The notes under the pieces are model-generated. The model did no database searches. It was not told the origin of the DNA and worked only from the letters and a program-made list of their open reading frames with translations. A stretch of 64,000 bases of DNA from the NCBI RefSeq assembly GCF_028331445.1, contig NZ_JAQMHX010000019.1:1-64000 (forward strand). The letters run 5' to 3'. Below, one piece after another: positions 54,843 to 64,000 of this stretch; within the stretch, counting starts at the first letter, position 1, and each line of letters begins with the position of its first letter. The DNA is from Candidatus Phyllobacterium onerii. Lineage in GTDB: Bacteria; Pseudomonadota; Alphaproteobacteria; Rhizobiales; Rhizobiaceae. A program made the position numbers and the translations under genes.

Positions 54843-55445
54843 CTAGACCGAAATCGTCTCATGGTATGCAGTCAACCAACCCCATGCTCCCGAACCGTAT
54901 CCGCGCTTGAGAACACGTTCCTTGTAAATTTGTGCGATGATCTCGCCATCCCCGGCCAACAGCGACTTGGTCGAGCACATCTCGGCGCACAACGGAAGTT
55001 TTCCTTCCCCGAAGCGGTTCGAACCGTATTTCTCGAATTCAGCAGCGCTACCGGCCTCCTCCTGACCGCCGCCGCCCGCACAATAGGTGCACTTGTCCAT
55101 CTTGCCGCGCGATCCGAAATTCCCGACTTTCGGGTACTGGGGAGCACCAAATGGACAGGCATAAAAACAATAGCCGCAGCCGATGCAGAGATCCTTGGAA
55201 TGAAGCACGACGCCGTCTTCGGTCGGATAGATGCATTCCACCGGGCAGACGGCCGCGCAAGGCGCATCCGTGCAATGCATGCACGCCATCGACACTGATC
55301 GTTCGCCGGGTTTGCCGTCGTTGATGGTCACGACACGGCGTCGGTTGATACCCCACGGCACTTCATTTTCGTTTTTGCAAGCCGTGACGCAGGCATTGCA
55401 ATCGATGCAGCGATCGGCGTCGCAGAGAAATTTCATTCGCGCCAT
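54843..55445 (-). CDS. fdoH: Formate dehydrogenase iron-sulfur (beta) subunit
   Basis: 200 residues with four 4Fe-4S clusters: CIDCNACVTACK, CMHCTDAPCAAVCP, CIGCGYCFYACP and the fourth with CTYC and CAEMC. It lacks the C-terminal membrane helix that anchors E. coli FdnH (about 290 residues), so contact with the gamma subunit must be by soluble surfaces. It sits ten bases after the alpha subunit gene. Confidence 0.88.
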   Translation of the reverse strand: MARMKFLCDADRCIDCNACVTACKNENEVPWGINRRRVVTINDGKPGERSVSMACMHCTDAPCAAVCPVECIYPTEDGVVLHSKDLCIGCGYCFYACPFGAPQYPKVGNFGSRGKMDKCTYCAGGGGQEEAGSAAEFEKYGSNRFGEGKLPLCAEMCSTKSLLAGDGEIIAQIYKERVLKRGYGSGAWGWLTAYHETISV

Positions 55446-55455
55446 TGTTCGCTCC

Positions 55456-58407
55456 TTACGCTACCTGGATCTGACAGAGCGTGGCTTTCGGCTCTTGCAT
55501 GCCGGTCGCCGGGTCGTAGCCGTATGTGGTGAGCGTGTTCACGCTTTCACCGAGCACGAACGGATCCGCGCCTTTGGGGTAATGACTGCGTCGATCGTCA
55601 CCCTCGTACCAGCCAGCGAAATGATACGGCATCCAGGCGAGCCCTTTGCCGACACGCTCTGTCACAAGAGCCTTCATTCGCGCCTTTGATTGACTTTCGG
55701 GTCCGAACACCCAGACCCAGGATCCGTCCTTGATCCCGCGTTCGCCTGCGTCGGCGACGTTGATCTCGACGTACATCTCCTGTTTCAATTCGGCGAGCCA
55801 TTTGTTCGATCGCGTCTCCTCGCCGCCGCCTTCATATTCAACCAGCCGGCCCGAACTCAGGATCAACGGAAACTGTTTGGAGATGCCGTTGTCGACCGCT
55901 GCCTTCTGAACGCTGAAGCCGACATTCGGCACCCGGAATTGCCGCGCATCCGGCAGTGTCGGATAAGACGAAACGAGATCCGGACGGGGCGTATAGATCG
56001 GCTCGCGGTGAACGGGGATGGGGTCGGGAAGATTCCATGCGATCATGCGAGCCTTGCCGTTTCCGTAGGGCGAGCAACCATGCGCGATCGCGACACGTTG
56101 AATTCCGCCGGACAGATCGGTGGACCATGACACGGTATCCGGCTTGGCGGGGTTAACCCGCTGGATGACCGCCAGTTCGTCAGGCGTCAGGTCCTTGTCC
56201 CAACCGAGTTTCTTTAAAACTCCCAGCGTGAATTCCGGGTATCCGTCCTGAATTTCGGAGCCGGCCGAATACGATCCTTCCGCCAGGAGATTGTCATGGT
56301 CCTCTGTCTCGACCTCTTGCCCGTTCACCGTCGCCTTGCGTTTGACAACGCGCTCGACACCAAATCGCGCCCGGAAAGTTCCCCCGCCGTCTTTCACAGC
56401 CAAGTTGGTATTATAGAGGATTGGCGTTCCGGGATGCTTGAGTTCGGGTGTTCCCCAGCACGGCCAGGGCAAGCCGTAGTAGTCGCCGCCCACTTCAGGA
56501 TCATCGATCGGCGCGCGCATGGTCACGAGATCAAACTTCGCCTGATTGCGCATGTGCGCCTTCAGGCGTTCGGGCGACTGTCCGCAATAACCTGTAGACC
56601 AGCCGCCGCGGTTGATTTCTCGCAAAATATCTTCCGCCGAGACTTTGCCGTTCTCGACCTTGATATTCTTGAACATCAGGTCGGCAAAACCAAACTTCAC
56701 GGCAAAGCGATACATCGTGTCGTAATCGTTTTGCGACTCGAACACCGGATTGACAATCTTCTCACCCCATTGAAGGGATCGATTGGAGGCAGTCCGCGAG
56801 CCGTCCATCTCAAAGCTGGTGCACGCCGGCAATAGATACGTTCCGTCTTTTCTCTCCGAGAGCACGGACCATGCGGTCGGATACGGATCGCAGACCACCA
56901 ACAGTTCAAGCTTTTCAATACCGCGAACTGCCTCGGGCATGCGCGTAATCGTGTTAACGCCATGTCCCATAACGAACATCGCTTGCAATGTGTCAGGCTG
57001 ACTGACTTGATCTTTCGGCAACAGAGTTGCGTCGAACCACCTGGTGCTCGGAATGCCTGGCGCTTCCATCAATGTTTTGCTCGGGAAGCGCGATTTCATC
57101 CACTCGTAATCCACCTCCCAGACCCTGCACCAGTGACGCCAGGCCTCTTCGGCAAGACCGTAATAGAGCGGCAACGTCGTGACATCGAGTCCAAGATCGG
57201 TCGCTCCCTGCACGTTGGTATGACCACGGAAAATGTTCGCGCCTGCACCCGCATATCCGACGTTGCCGGTTGCAAGCAGCAGCAGGCAACTGGCACGCAC
57301 GTTGGCTGTGCCCGTAGAAAATTGGGTCTGGCCCATTGCCCAGATCAACGTCGAGGGCTTCTGCATGGCGAAAGTCTCCGCAACATGCCGCACCTGTGCT
57401 TCCGGCAATCCGGTGACCCGCTCGACTTCGGATGGTGTCCACTTGGCGACTTCTTTCCTGACATCATCAACGCCGTAAACACGTTGACTGAGAAATTCCT
57501 TGTCTTCCCAGCCGTTTTGAAAAATGTGCCACAACATGCCGTAAATCGTGGCGATGTGCGTTCCCGGACGCACACGGACATATTCAGTCGCGTGCGCAGC
57601 CGTCCTCGTCATTCTTGGATCGACAACGATCATATTTGCTCTGTTGAGTTCCTTGCCTTCAAGGATGTGTTGCAAGGATACCGGATGCGCTTCCGCCGGG
57701 TTGCCGCCCATCACCAGAATCGTTTTGGAATTGCGGATGTCGTTGTAGCTGTTGGTCATCGCCCCGTAGCCCCAAGTGTTGGCGACTCCGGTAACGGTGG
57801 TTGAATGACAAATTCGCGCCTGATGGTCCGAGTTATTGGTCCCCCAGAACGCAGCGAGCTTTCGATTGAGATAAGCGGCTTCGTTGGTAAACTTGGCTGA
57901 ACCGAGCCAATAAACGGAATCCGGCCCTGACTTCTCCCTGATCGCAAGGAGCTTGTCTCCGATCTCCTCGACAGCTTGATCCCAGGAGAGGCGGACCCAC
58001 TTGCCATCCACCAATTTGACGGGATAACGCAGCCTGCGCTGGCTCAACACGTCGTCACGGACCGCCGCGCCCTTACAACAATGCGAACCTCTATTGATCG
58101 GACTATCGTAGACAGGCTCCTGGCCGATCCACACACCACTGGATACTTTGGCGATAACCGAGCAACCGACTGAACAATGCGTACAAACGTTCTTTCGGGT
58201 TTCGACGGTAGCGCCTGGCGCAGGTGGCGGGCCCCCCTCGGCCCTTCGAACTCCAAGCGGAAGCGTCCCGACTGCGGACAATGCCCCCGCTGCGACCCCC
58301 GCCCTTTTCAGGAACGTCCGACGTCCCATTTCGCCACTGGGGAGCGAGCTTAGATCTGCAGCGAACGTTCCGAGGCTATGTGCATGATCCGACTTTTTAA
58401 CGAGCAT
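55456..58407 (-). CDS. fdoG: Tat-exported formate dehydrogenase alpha subunit (Mo/W-bis-MGD)
   Basis: 983 residues, FDH-N/O type. The twin-arginine signal GRRTFLKRAGVAAG begins near residue 28. The 4Fe-4S cluster uses Cys75, 78, 82 and Cys110 or 111; the metal ligand is Cys200 in ARICHSTTV with the conserved His next to it. Most of these enzymes in gammaproteobacteria have selenocysteine here. Late catalytic-domain motifs (MGHGVNTITRMP, LSSGRLVEYEGG) are intact. It oxidises formate in the periplasm and passes electrons through the beta and gamma subunits. Confidence 0.93.
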   Translation of the reverse strand: MLVKKSDHAHSLGTFAADLSSLPSGEMGRRTFLKRAGVAAGALSAVGTLPLGVRRAEGGPPPAPGATVETRKNVCTHCSVGCSVIAKVSSGVWIGQEPVYDSPINRGSHCCKGAAVRDDVLSQRRLRYPVKLVDGKWVRLSWDQAVEEIGDKLLAIREKSGPDSVYWLGSAKFTNEAAYLNRKLAAFWGTNNSDHQARICHSTTVTGVANTWGYGAMTNSYNDIRNSKTILVMGGNPAEAHPVSLQHILEGKELNRANMIVVDPRMTRTAAHATEYVRVRPGTHIATIYGMLWHIFQNGWEDKEFLSQRVYGVDDVRKEVAKWTPSEVERVTGLPEAQVRHVAETFAMQKPSTLIWAMGQTQFSTGTANVRASCLLLLATGNVGYAGAGANIFRGHTNVQGATDLGLDVTTLPLYYGLAEEAWRHWCRVWEVDYEWMKSRFPSKTLMEAPGIPSTRWFDATLLPKDQVSQPDTLQAMFVMGHGVNTITRMPEAVRGIEKLELLVVCDPYPTAWSVLSERKDGTYLLPACTSFEMDGSRTASNRSLQWGEKIVNPVFESQNDYDTMYRFAVKFGFADLMFKNIKVENGKVSAEDILREINRGGWSTGYCGQSPERLKAHMRNQAKFDLVTMRAPIDDPEVGGDYYGLPWPCWGTPELKHPGTPILYNTNLAVKDGGGTFRARFGVERVVKRKATVNGQEVETEDHDNLLAEGSYSAGSEIQDGYPEFTLGVLKKLGWDKDLTPDELAVIQRVNPAKPDTVSWSTDLSGGIQRVAIAHGCSPYGNGKARMIAWNLPDPIPVHREPIYTPRPDLVSSYPTLPDARQFRVPNVGFSVQKAAVDNGISKQFPLILSSGRLVEYEGGGEETRSNKWLAELKQEMYVEINVADAGERGIKDGSWVWVFGPESQSKARMKALVTERVGKGLAWMPYHFAGWYEGDDRRSHYPKGADPFVLGESVNTLTTYGYDPATGMQEPKATLCQIQVA

Positions 58408-58418
58408 GTCGGCCTCAA

Positions 58419-58628
58419 TTACTTGGAAGGATAGCGGTTGACACGATAGAAGTTTTTCACTTCGTCGGAATTCGCTTGGTAGCGCGGCCTGCGTTTGCCT
58501 CCTGCATCGCTGGGAAACGCGACAGCAGACTCTGACAGGGCTGTGCCCATCGCCACAGCCGCGGTGCCGACGGTCGCCAATGATAGAAGATCACGACGAC
58601 GAATTAGGAAGGAGGATTGTTTTTTCAT
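58419..58628 (-). CDS. Small Tat-signal protein of the formate dehydrogenase region (FdhX-like)
   Basis: 69 residues: a twin-arginine signal (IRRRDLLSLATVGTAAVAMG) and a short basic mature tail ending KNFYRVNRYPSK. Such peptides recur upstream of formate dehydrogenase alpha genes (formate dehydrogenase region Tat-target family) and have no proven function. It starts the fdo operon, 11 bases before the alpha gene; the 227-base spacer upstream likely carries the promoter. Confidence 0.78.
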   Translation of the reverse strand: MKKQSSFLIRRRDLLSLATVGTAAVAMGTALSESAVAFPSDAGGKRRPRYQANSDEVKNFYRVNRYPSK

Positions 58629-58855
58629 AGAATTCGATCCTTGTTACATCGGACGAATTGCGCGCTGGCTCCCAGCTAACTTTTGGAAGACTACTCTTTA
58701 TCCGATTAAAGAAAAGTCCGCTATATGGTCGCAGGCTGCTCGGTGCAGCAGGCGAAGAACTGCTTATTCTCGCGTTGTCCTGCCGTTCGGCGCGGACATC
58801 AACCTGGCGTTTTTGTCGAGGGCCTCCATCCGTATAGTTGCCCAATACGCTTGGG

Positions 58856-60775
58856 TCAGACTGGCCGGAAACCAGCCCGCTCCAGCGCAGTGCGGGTTTC
58901 CTCTGAATGCAACGACTCCAAAAATGCTGCTACTCCAGGCCTGTTCTTTCGCGCCGCAACCAACGCAAAGTCATAATTCTCTTCGGCCAAAGGCAGAAAC
59001 CCAAGGCCGGCAGCATTGGCAACCGGCGCTATGGTCATCCCCCAATCCGCGCGGTGCTGCGCAACGGCGGCCGCCACCGCATTGTGGGACTTAGGTTGAT
59101 TCCAGTATCCGTCGGGGCGTTGGCCGGCGAGCAGCCGATCAATCAGAACCCGCGTTCCGGAACCCTGATTGCGATTGACCATGATACATTCAGAATCCGT
59201 GAGAGCTGCTTCCACCGCTGCTCGGGCATCGCGCCCCTCAAAGCGAGTATCACCCACGCGAAATGCAACGCCTTGCATGCGGCGATAGCCCGGAACGAGT
59301 TCCAATCCCGGTCGGAGAAAGGGCAGATTGTAAGTATTGGTCTTTTCGTCAAACAGATGGATCGGCGCTATGTCGCATTCGCCGCGGCCAGCGGCAGCTA
59401 GCCCGCCGAGACTTCCAACGGATATCAATCGCACCAACAGATCCGCATGTGCCAAAGGCGCGGTGACAACGTCGAGGCCGATGCAATGGCTGCCGATAAT
59501 TACAAGGTCAGGAACGCGGACATGCGGGGTAAACATCGTCACCTCTGCGTCGGTACCACCGGCGATATGATCGGCAAGCGCGTCAATTCGGAGGAAACCA
59601 TCGGCCTGTGTGAATGCAGTGATCGCTCCGGAACTTTTGCCCGAGGGATATGCGATAAGTCCATTTTCGCCCTCGACGAGCGACACCATCACGAACTCGG
59701 CACGGCCAAGCTCGGACCCGATGCGGACCGGCGCGCGCGCCTGCACCCTAGTATCCGCTCGCGGAGGGAGACCTGCCATCCGCCGCAAAACGGGCACTAT
59801 CATGTCATGGAAAGTAAACATCGCGGAGGTCGGAAAGCCCGGCAGGATCACCACTGGTTTGCCATCGCAGACTGCAAGACACAACGGCTTTCCCGGTTTC
59901 AGCGCCACGCCATGAGCGATGACGCCCGGCTTGCCCAGACGCGACAGGATACGATGGGACACGTCACCTGCGCCCTTCGAGGTGCCGCCGGATAGGACCA
60001 GCATATCGCTATCAGTCAACGCGGCACGCATACCTGCCTCAAGCTCCACCTCGTCGTCTGCAAACAGCCCGGCAAACCACGGCACGCCACCGTTCTCGCT
60101 GACAGCGGCAGAAACGATCGGCCCGTTGGTGTCGTAGATAGATGCCGGACGCAGAGACTGTCCCGGTTCGACAAGTTCGTCGCCGGTTGAAATGATCGCA
60201 ACTTTGGGCTTCCGAACGACAGGGACCCGCGCAATGCCGCATGCCGCCAGCATGCCGACTTCACGCGAACCGATAACGGTGCGCGCCCGCAACAGGACTT
60301 CACCGCGTGCAATGTCAGAACCGGCGTAAGAGACGAATTGTCCCGGTGAAGCAGTGCGTCCGACTTGGATCGTGCTTTCACCCTCGGGTTGGGTATGCTC
60401 GATCATCACTACGGCATCCGCGCCGCGTGGAATCGGACCGCCGGTCGCAATCGGTGTCGCCGTCCCCGGTTGAACAAGCTGCTGCGGGGCGACGCCGCAA
60501 GCAATGACCTCTTGGTTCAAGCCAAGCCGAATTGGGTTGTTTGCAGTCGTTACTTTTAAATCCGCCGAGCGAACGGCAAACCCGTCGACATTCGAACGGT
60601 CGAAGGGAGGAACGTCCATGGGAGCGACGACATCATCCGCCAACGAGTGACCGAGCGCATCCGCCAAGGGACGCAATTCCGTTGGCAGGGGCCGTGTAAA
60701 AACCGCTGCCTGAAAGCGCGATAGCGCGTCCTCACGAGACAGGATTGTGAGAAACTGCTCCTGATCAAAGCTCAC
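58856..60775 (-). CDS. MoeA fused to a periplasmic-binding-like domain
   Basis: 639 residues. Residues 1-410 are a complete MoeA (RSNVDGFAVRSADL, TGGPIPRGADAVVMIEH, ISTGDELVEPG, LSGGTSKGAGDVS). Residues 420-639 are a PBP-II domain (VIIGSHCIGLDVV, HADLLVRLISVGSLGGL, NQGSGTRVLID), of the kind that senses molybdate or a related ligand. The fusion is known in many bacteria and archaea; it may sense metal or cofactor while inserting Mo or W. It starts 32 bases after the second moeA gene ends. Confidence 0.88.
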   Translation of the reverse strand: MSFDQEQFLTILSREDALSRFQAAVFTRPLPTELRPLADALGHSLADDVVAPMDVPPFDRSNVDGFAVRSADLKVTTANNPIRLGLNQEVIACGVAPQQLVQPGTATPIATGGPIPRGADAVVMIEHTQPEGESTIQVGRTASPGQFVSYAGSDIARGEVLLRARTVIGSREVGMLAACGIARVPVVRKPKVAIISTGDELVEPGQSLRPASIYDTNGPIVSAAVSENGGVPWFAGLFADDEVELEAGMRAALTDSDMLVLSGGTSKGAGDVSHRILSRLGKPGVIAHGVALKPGKPLCLAVCDGKPVVILPGFPTSAMFTFHDMIVPVLRRMAGLPPRADTRVQARAPVRIGSELGRAEFVMVSLVEGENGLIAYPSGKSSGAITAFTQADGFLRIDALADHIAGGTDAEVTMFTPHVRVPDLVIIGSHCIGLDVVTAPLAHADLLVRLISVGSLGGLAAAGRGECDIAPIHLFDEKTNTYNLPFLRPGLELVPGYRRMQGVAFRVGDTRFEGRDARAAVEAALTDSECIMVNRNQGSGTRVLIDRLLAGQRPDGYWNQPKSHNAVAAAVAQHRADWGMTIAPVANAAGLGFLPLAEENYDFALVAARKNRPGVAAFLESLHSEETRTALERAGFRPV

Positions 60776-60807
60776 CGTAGGAAGTACTCCTCACACAAAT
60801 ATCACCA

Positions 60808-61917
60808 TTATTTCTCATCGCCGAACCGATAAGCCTGGCAAAGCTCGCCCGCCGGAAAGCCTTCACCATCGGCCGGGACCAGCATCCACGCGTCGGCTTG
60901 CGAGAGCGCCCACAACGGTAACTCACCGACAGCGAGTGGCAACCATTCGCCAGCTTGGCTGGCCAGCAACACAACTTCCGCAACACCCACTGCCGACGAA
61001 ATCTTCCGCCTGATAGGGCGCAATTCAATAGGTCTCTCGCGGCTTGTCAATCTGTCCAGCAAAGGCAAACCCACCGCCAGCCAGGTCCCGAGAGCACCCT
61101 CCAGGTCCCCCGGCAAGGCGATGATCGGTGTGTCTCCTTTGCGTCCAACTGCAGCTGTCCGCCCGGGTGTGATCGCGATGCCGTGCGCAACGGGAATGTC
61201 AATGCTCCGAAGACTATCGATCGTCACGTCTGTTTTTCCAGAGCCCGTCCCACCGATTGTTACAATGAGATGGGCCTCGGTCGCCACCATAGCCGAGGCG
61301 ATTGCAGTCGTTGTCTTGGCGACATCCATCCTGGTCACGACAGCGCCGGCCCTCGCAGCGGCTTCAGCGATATACTGGGCGGTGAACGACTGATCGCCGC
61401 CGCCTGACACATTGATAATTTGAAGTCGCGGCGTGCGCACCGATAGTGATTCCAGCCCCAATTTCGTTGCAATAAGGGAATGAATGGCCCGGACTTTTTG
61501 CCCCGGACTTAAAACCACAAAATCTGCGGCAACCTCTGCCCCTACGGGTCTCGTTCCCTCTCCGGGCCTCGGTTCGGAGACGATTTGGAAAATATCATCC
61601 TTTTGGTCGAGCCACGCGGATTCGATCACGGTGTCGCATTCGTCAGGCAGAAACTCCCCACTTTCCACCCAGCTGGGTCGCATCATCAATAGTGCAGGTG
61701 AATAAGATGATGCGCCGACAAGGTCCAATGCCCGAACAGCCCAGCCATCGGTAACGGCGATCGATTTAGCGGGTAGTGGGCTCGATGCAATCAAGCCTGC
61801 TGAAATACGGCCGACCGCCTCATCAACAGGCTGCTGACTGATGGGAATGATCTCCACTCCTGCAAGCAAGACATCCAGTGCGTCGTCGCGCGAAATGAGG
61901 GCGCATATCGAATTCAT
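60808..61917 (-). CDS. MoeA-like molybdopterin biosynthesis protein
   Basis: 369 residues from ATG 61917; the frame upstream to 62169 is not convincing. MoeA order is kept but divergent: AVTDGWAVRALDL, VLSPGQKVRAIH, VTIGGTGSGKTDVTIDSL and PIIALPGDLEGALGTW. It is shorter in domain II than the other MoeA proteins here and may be specialised for tungsten. Adjacent to the MoeA-PBP fusion gene and probably co-transcribed with it. Confidence 0.8.
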   Translation of the reverse strand: MNSICALISRDDALDVLLAGVEIIPISQQPVDEAVGRISAGLIASSPLPAKSIAVTDGWAVRALDLVGASSYSPALLMMRPSWVESGEFLPDECDTVIESAWLDQKDDIFQIVSEPRPGEGTRPVGAEVAADFVVLSPGQKVRAIHSLIATKLGLESLSVRTPRLQIINVSGGGDQSFTAQYIAEAAARAGAVVTRMDVAKTTTAIASAMVATEAHLIVTIGGTGSGKTDVTIDSLRSIDIPVAHGIAITPGRTAAVGRKGDTPIIALPGDLEGALGTWLAVGLPLLDRLTSRERPIELRPIRRKISSAVGVAEVVLLASQAGEWLPLAVGELPLWALSQADAWMLVPADGEGFPAGELCQAYRFGDEK

Positions 61918-62169
61918 GACGCAATCGATAACACCTTTCCCATAAAAATTCGACGCATATCGGCCATATCGGAGAGGGTGGTATAACCCCCGGCAAGGCG
62001 TCGACCCATCGACGTCGGACGATGCTCCTATCGTCAGTTTGTTGCTGGCACCTGCTTGCGGAAAATGAGTACTCAAGCTAGTTCCATGCATCTCCGCGGC
62101 TGGACCCATATAGTAAACCCTTGTTGGAACAGGCCGCTTCACAGCCCCGGCCAAATTCGCAATCAACAT

Positions 62170-63399
62170 TTAGCTTAACGGGCGCACGGGATTTTTGGTT
62201 TTCTGCAGCGCGTTCGTTATCTGTGGATCCAGATTGAGGTGAGCCTTCAGCAGCTCGGGCGGTGTGAGAGCTAGCCATTGATTGAGTGAGAGATCGGCAT
62301 AGTAACTGCTCTTGAACACTTCGAGAAAACGCAGCGGCTCATTTCCGGTGTTCTCGACATAGTGCCCCATGGCATAGGGAACATAACCCACGTCGCCGGC
62401 CTGAAAGTCGAAGGTACGGGCCTGACCCGATGACGCAAATACCCCCATGCGGCCTTGCCCTTGGATGTAATATTGCCACTCGTCCGTATTGGGATGCCAG
62501 TGCAGTTCACGCATGCCGCCGGGCTCCACCTCCACAAGCGCCGCCGCGATTGTTTTGGAGGCTTCGAAATTACTCGAGTCGGTTATGCGTACTGTTCCGC
62601 TCTTTGTCCTGATCGGTTCCTGTGCCAGCATCCGGTGGCTGAAACTTTGCGGCACGGGTTCGACACCCTGCAATTTATCCGGCCCGAGCGGAGCAGGAAC
62701 GGATGCCTTGAAGATATAAAGCGCACCTGGATCGGGTAGCGCGCCGAACAATGATGCCGGTGCCCCGAAATTCTTTGCAAGGACGTCCTTTGGCGTATGT
62801 TTGAACCAGTCGCTCAAAAGGAAAGTGCTGTCTTCATCGAAGCCGCCGCTGTCGAAAACGAGCAAGAATTCACATCCGTCCGGCCCAAGTCCCTGGATCG
62901 AGTGGGGGATGCCGCCCGGGAAATACCAGAGATCGCCGACTCCGACATCGTCAACGAAGTTGCGGCCCTGCGCATCGATGGCGGTGATCCGCGCGGAGCC
63001 GTAGAGCATATAGGACCATTCAGCTTCCTTGTGCCAATGAAGTTCGCGGACGCCCCCCGCGTTGAGACGCATGTTCACGCCAGCGATGTTCTTGGAAATG
63101 CCAAGTTCGCGTTCCGTAATCTGACGGGCCCAGCCACCACTTTCCTGCCGTACGTGGGAGTCGGAGAAAGAAAAGCGAAGGTTCGGCAGCGTGCCATGAT
63201 CGGTGGAGGGCGGGTCCAGCATCTCCGGGTTCTGTTGATCACGAGAGATGTTGCGGGGCCCGGGATCGGTGCCGCCTACACCAGCGCCACGACTTGGCTG
63301 CGGCACTTGATCTGCAGCGCGGGCCACAGTCGTGGCTGCGGCCAGCAAACCACCTGCAGCTCCGGCAGTCAGGACCTTTCGACGTGACAGGGCTTTCAT
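62170..63399 (-). CDS. oxdC: Tat-exported bicupin oxalate decarboxylase
   Basis: 409 residues from ATG 63399. Twin-arginine signal ([14 protein letters not shown]), then DPGPRN. Cupin 1 has [20 protein letters not shown] and GIPHSIQG; cupin 2 has [19 protein letters not shown] and GHYVENTG, each giving the His-His-Glu-His Mn site. The lid reads DEDSTF; B. subtilis OxdC has SENST there, so the catalytic Glu is kept. Predicted to split oxalate into formate and CO2 outside the cytoplasm, feeding the exported formate dehydrogenase. A decayed paralogue is at 33123. Confidence 0.9.
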   Translation of the reverse strand: MKALSRRKVLTAGAAGGLLAAATTVARAADQVPQPSRGAGVGGTDPGPRNISRDQQNPEMLDPPSTDHGTLPNLRFSFSDSHVRQESGGWARQITERELGISKNIAGVNMRLNAGGVRELHWHKEAEWSYMLYGSARITAIDAQGRNFVDDVGVGDLWYFPGGIPHSIQGLGPDGCEFLLVFDSGGFDEDSTFLLSDWFKHTPKDVLAKNFGAPASLFGALPDPGALYIFKASVPAPLGPDKLQGVEPVPQSFSHRMLAQEPIRTKSGTVRITDSSNFEASKTIAAALVEVEPGGMRELHWHPNTDEWQYYIQGQGRMGVFASSGQARTFDFQAGDVGYVPYAMGHYVENTGNEPLRFLEVFKSSYYADLSLNQWLALTPPELLKAHLNLDPQITNALQKTKNPVRPLS

Positions 63400-63525
63400 T
63401 TCAATCCACTCCAAAAGCGTGTTGCAGACGTTCCAGCCGAATATCGACCCTCCAACAACCATAGCATTTCGGCGCTCGCGGAATTGATCAAACGCTGCGC
63501 AAATTGGATAATCTCATCATTTAAT

Positions 63526-64000
63526 TTATTGAGTTTCCGCTGCGTTCGGGAAGAAGAGTTGCTGGCCGTTGATTTTGTATTCGGCGATGGCATTCTGGCC
63601 GTCCTTGGAAATGAGCCAGTCGATGAACGCCCGGCCCTGTTCTGCCTTCACGTGCGAATGTTTGCCGGGATTGACCAGGATCACGCCATACTGGTTGAAC
63701 AACTTGGCATCGCCCTCGACCACGACTTCAAGCGGCCCTTTATTATCGAATGACAGCCACGTGGCGCGGTCGGTCAGGGTATAGGCGGGCATTTGCGCCG
63801 AGGTGTTGAGCGTCGGTCCCATGCCCGCGCCGAGCTCACGATACCAGTCGCCGGAGGGGTTGATCCCGGCCTGCTTCCAGAGTGCAAGTTCGGCCTTGTG
63901 CGTTCCCGAGTCGTCGCCGCGCGAAGCGAAGGCCGCGTTGCTCGCCGAGATCTTCTTCAGCGCGGCCACGGCATCCTTGCCGCCTTTGATGCCGGCGGGA
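63526..64000 (-). CDS. tupA: TupA-type tungstate-binding protein (partial)
   Basis: The C-terminal 157 or so residues; the start lies beyond the window. The TupA hallmarks are present: PAGIKGGKDAVAALKKI, FASRGDDSGTHKAEL, MPAYTLTDRATWLSF and NQYGVILVNPGKHSHVKA. TupA binds tungstate with very high affinity for the TupBC importer (not seen in the window). Its position at the head of the minus-strand run supports tungsten supply to the formate dehydrogenases. The stop lies 126 bases before the oxdC start. Confidence 0.85.
   Translation of the reverse strand, partial: PAGIKGGKDAVAALKKISASNAAFASRGDDSGTHKAELALWKQAGINPSGDWYRELGAGMGPTLNTSAQMPAYTLTDRATWLSFDNKGPLEVVVEGDAKLFNQYGVILVNPGKHSHVKAEQGRAFIDWLISKDGQNAIAEYKINGQQLFFPNAAETQ

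Noticed and set aside
55456-58407. Selenocysteine formate dehydrogenase
   Set aside because: The alpha subunit has Cys200 at the metal-ligand position and the frame contains no UGA; the same holds for Cys378 of the NAD-type enzyme.
61918-62169. N-terminal 84 residues of the second moeA frame
   Set aside because: No MoeA similarity and low coding character; the family start fits ATG 61917, leaving a normal intergenic region.

Overview
The window looks like an accessory replicon region (megaplasmid, chromid or genomic island) of an alphaproteobacterium of the order Hyphomicrobiales (Rhizobiales), probably Rhizobiaceae. The evidence is the moderately high GC, the rhizobial type of formate dehydrogenase locus (with DUF6505, DUF6352, DUF3305 and DUF3306 neighbours), the MoeA fused to a periplasmic-binding-like domain, paired two-component genes, and many small exported proteins. 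I see no rRNA, tRNA, CRISPR array, replication or conjugation gene. Mobile DNA is limited to one short IS6-like remnant. The left half holds many frameshifted or truncated genes.

Layout. 0.2-10 kb: alpha/beta hydrolases (one apparently intact, two broken), DUF305 protein, a broken tandem universal stress protein, glutathione transferase, PNPOx-like protein, a DUF2231/PQQ sugar dehydrogenase pair and a LysR regulator. 10-13 kb: a Dps gene, then an operon for a cobalt-type nitrile hydratase/thiocyanate hydrolase-like enzyme whose beta chain is split into two genes, ending in an aquaporin gene. 13-14.6 kb: very short genes, a candidate anti-Shine-Dalgarno small RNA and an AT-rich spacer. 14.7-24.6 kb: two divergent RND efflux pumps. 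25-40 kb: small exported or membrane proteins, two paralogous ECF-type sigma factors, an orphan OmpR-type regulator with a truncated kinase next to MipA/OmpV, a FixJ-like two-component system, a second Dps, an ADP-ribosyltransferase-fold protein, a PanE-like reductase and several pseudogenes.

40-64 kb is one metabolic unit. Divergent mobA-fdhD and moeA-tusA-like genes precede a two-subunit NAD-type formate dehydrogenase (NuoE-NuoF fusion plus a Mo/W catalytic subunit). Convergent to it lies a run of 15 genes on the minus strand. From upstream to downstream these are: a TupA-type tungstate-binding protein (cut by the window end), a Tat-exported oxalate decarboxylase, two MoeA-like genes, and a Tat-exported membrane formate dehydrogenase (alpha, beta, cytochrome b) with its Tat peptide, a poly-ferredoxin, four conserved DUF proteins, a TorD-like chaperone and a small membrane protein. 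Together they suggest oxalate cleavage to formate and CO2 in the periplasm, followed by formate oxidation both to the quinone pool and to NAD+, with dedicated tungsten/molybdenum cofactor supply.

Recurring themes are decayed copies next to intact paralogues (hydrolases, oxalate decarboxylase) and unrecognised micro-proteins that occur twice in the window (a 33-residue membrane peptide and a peptide with a C-M-M-E core).
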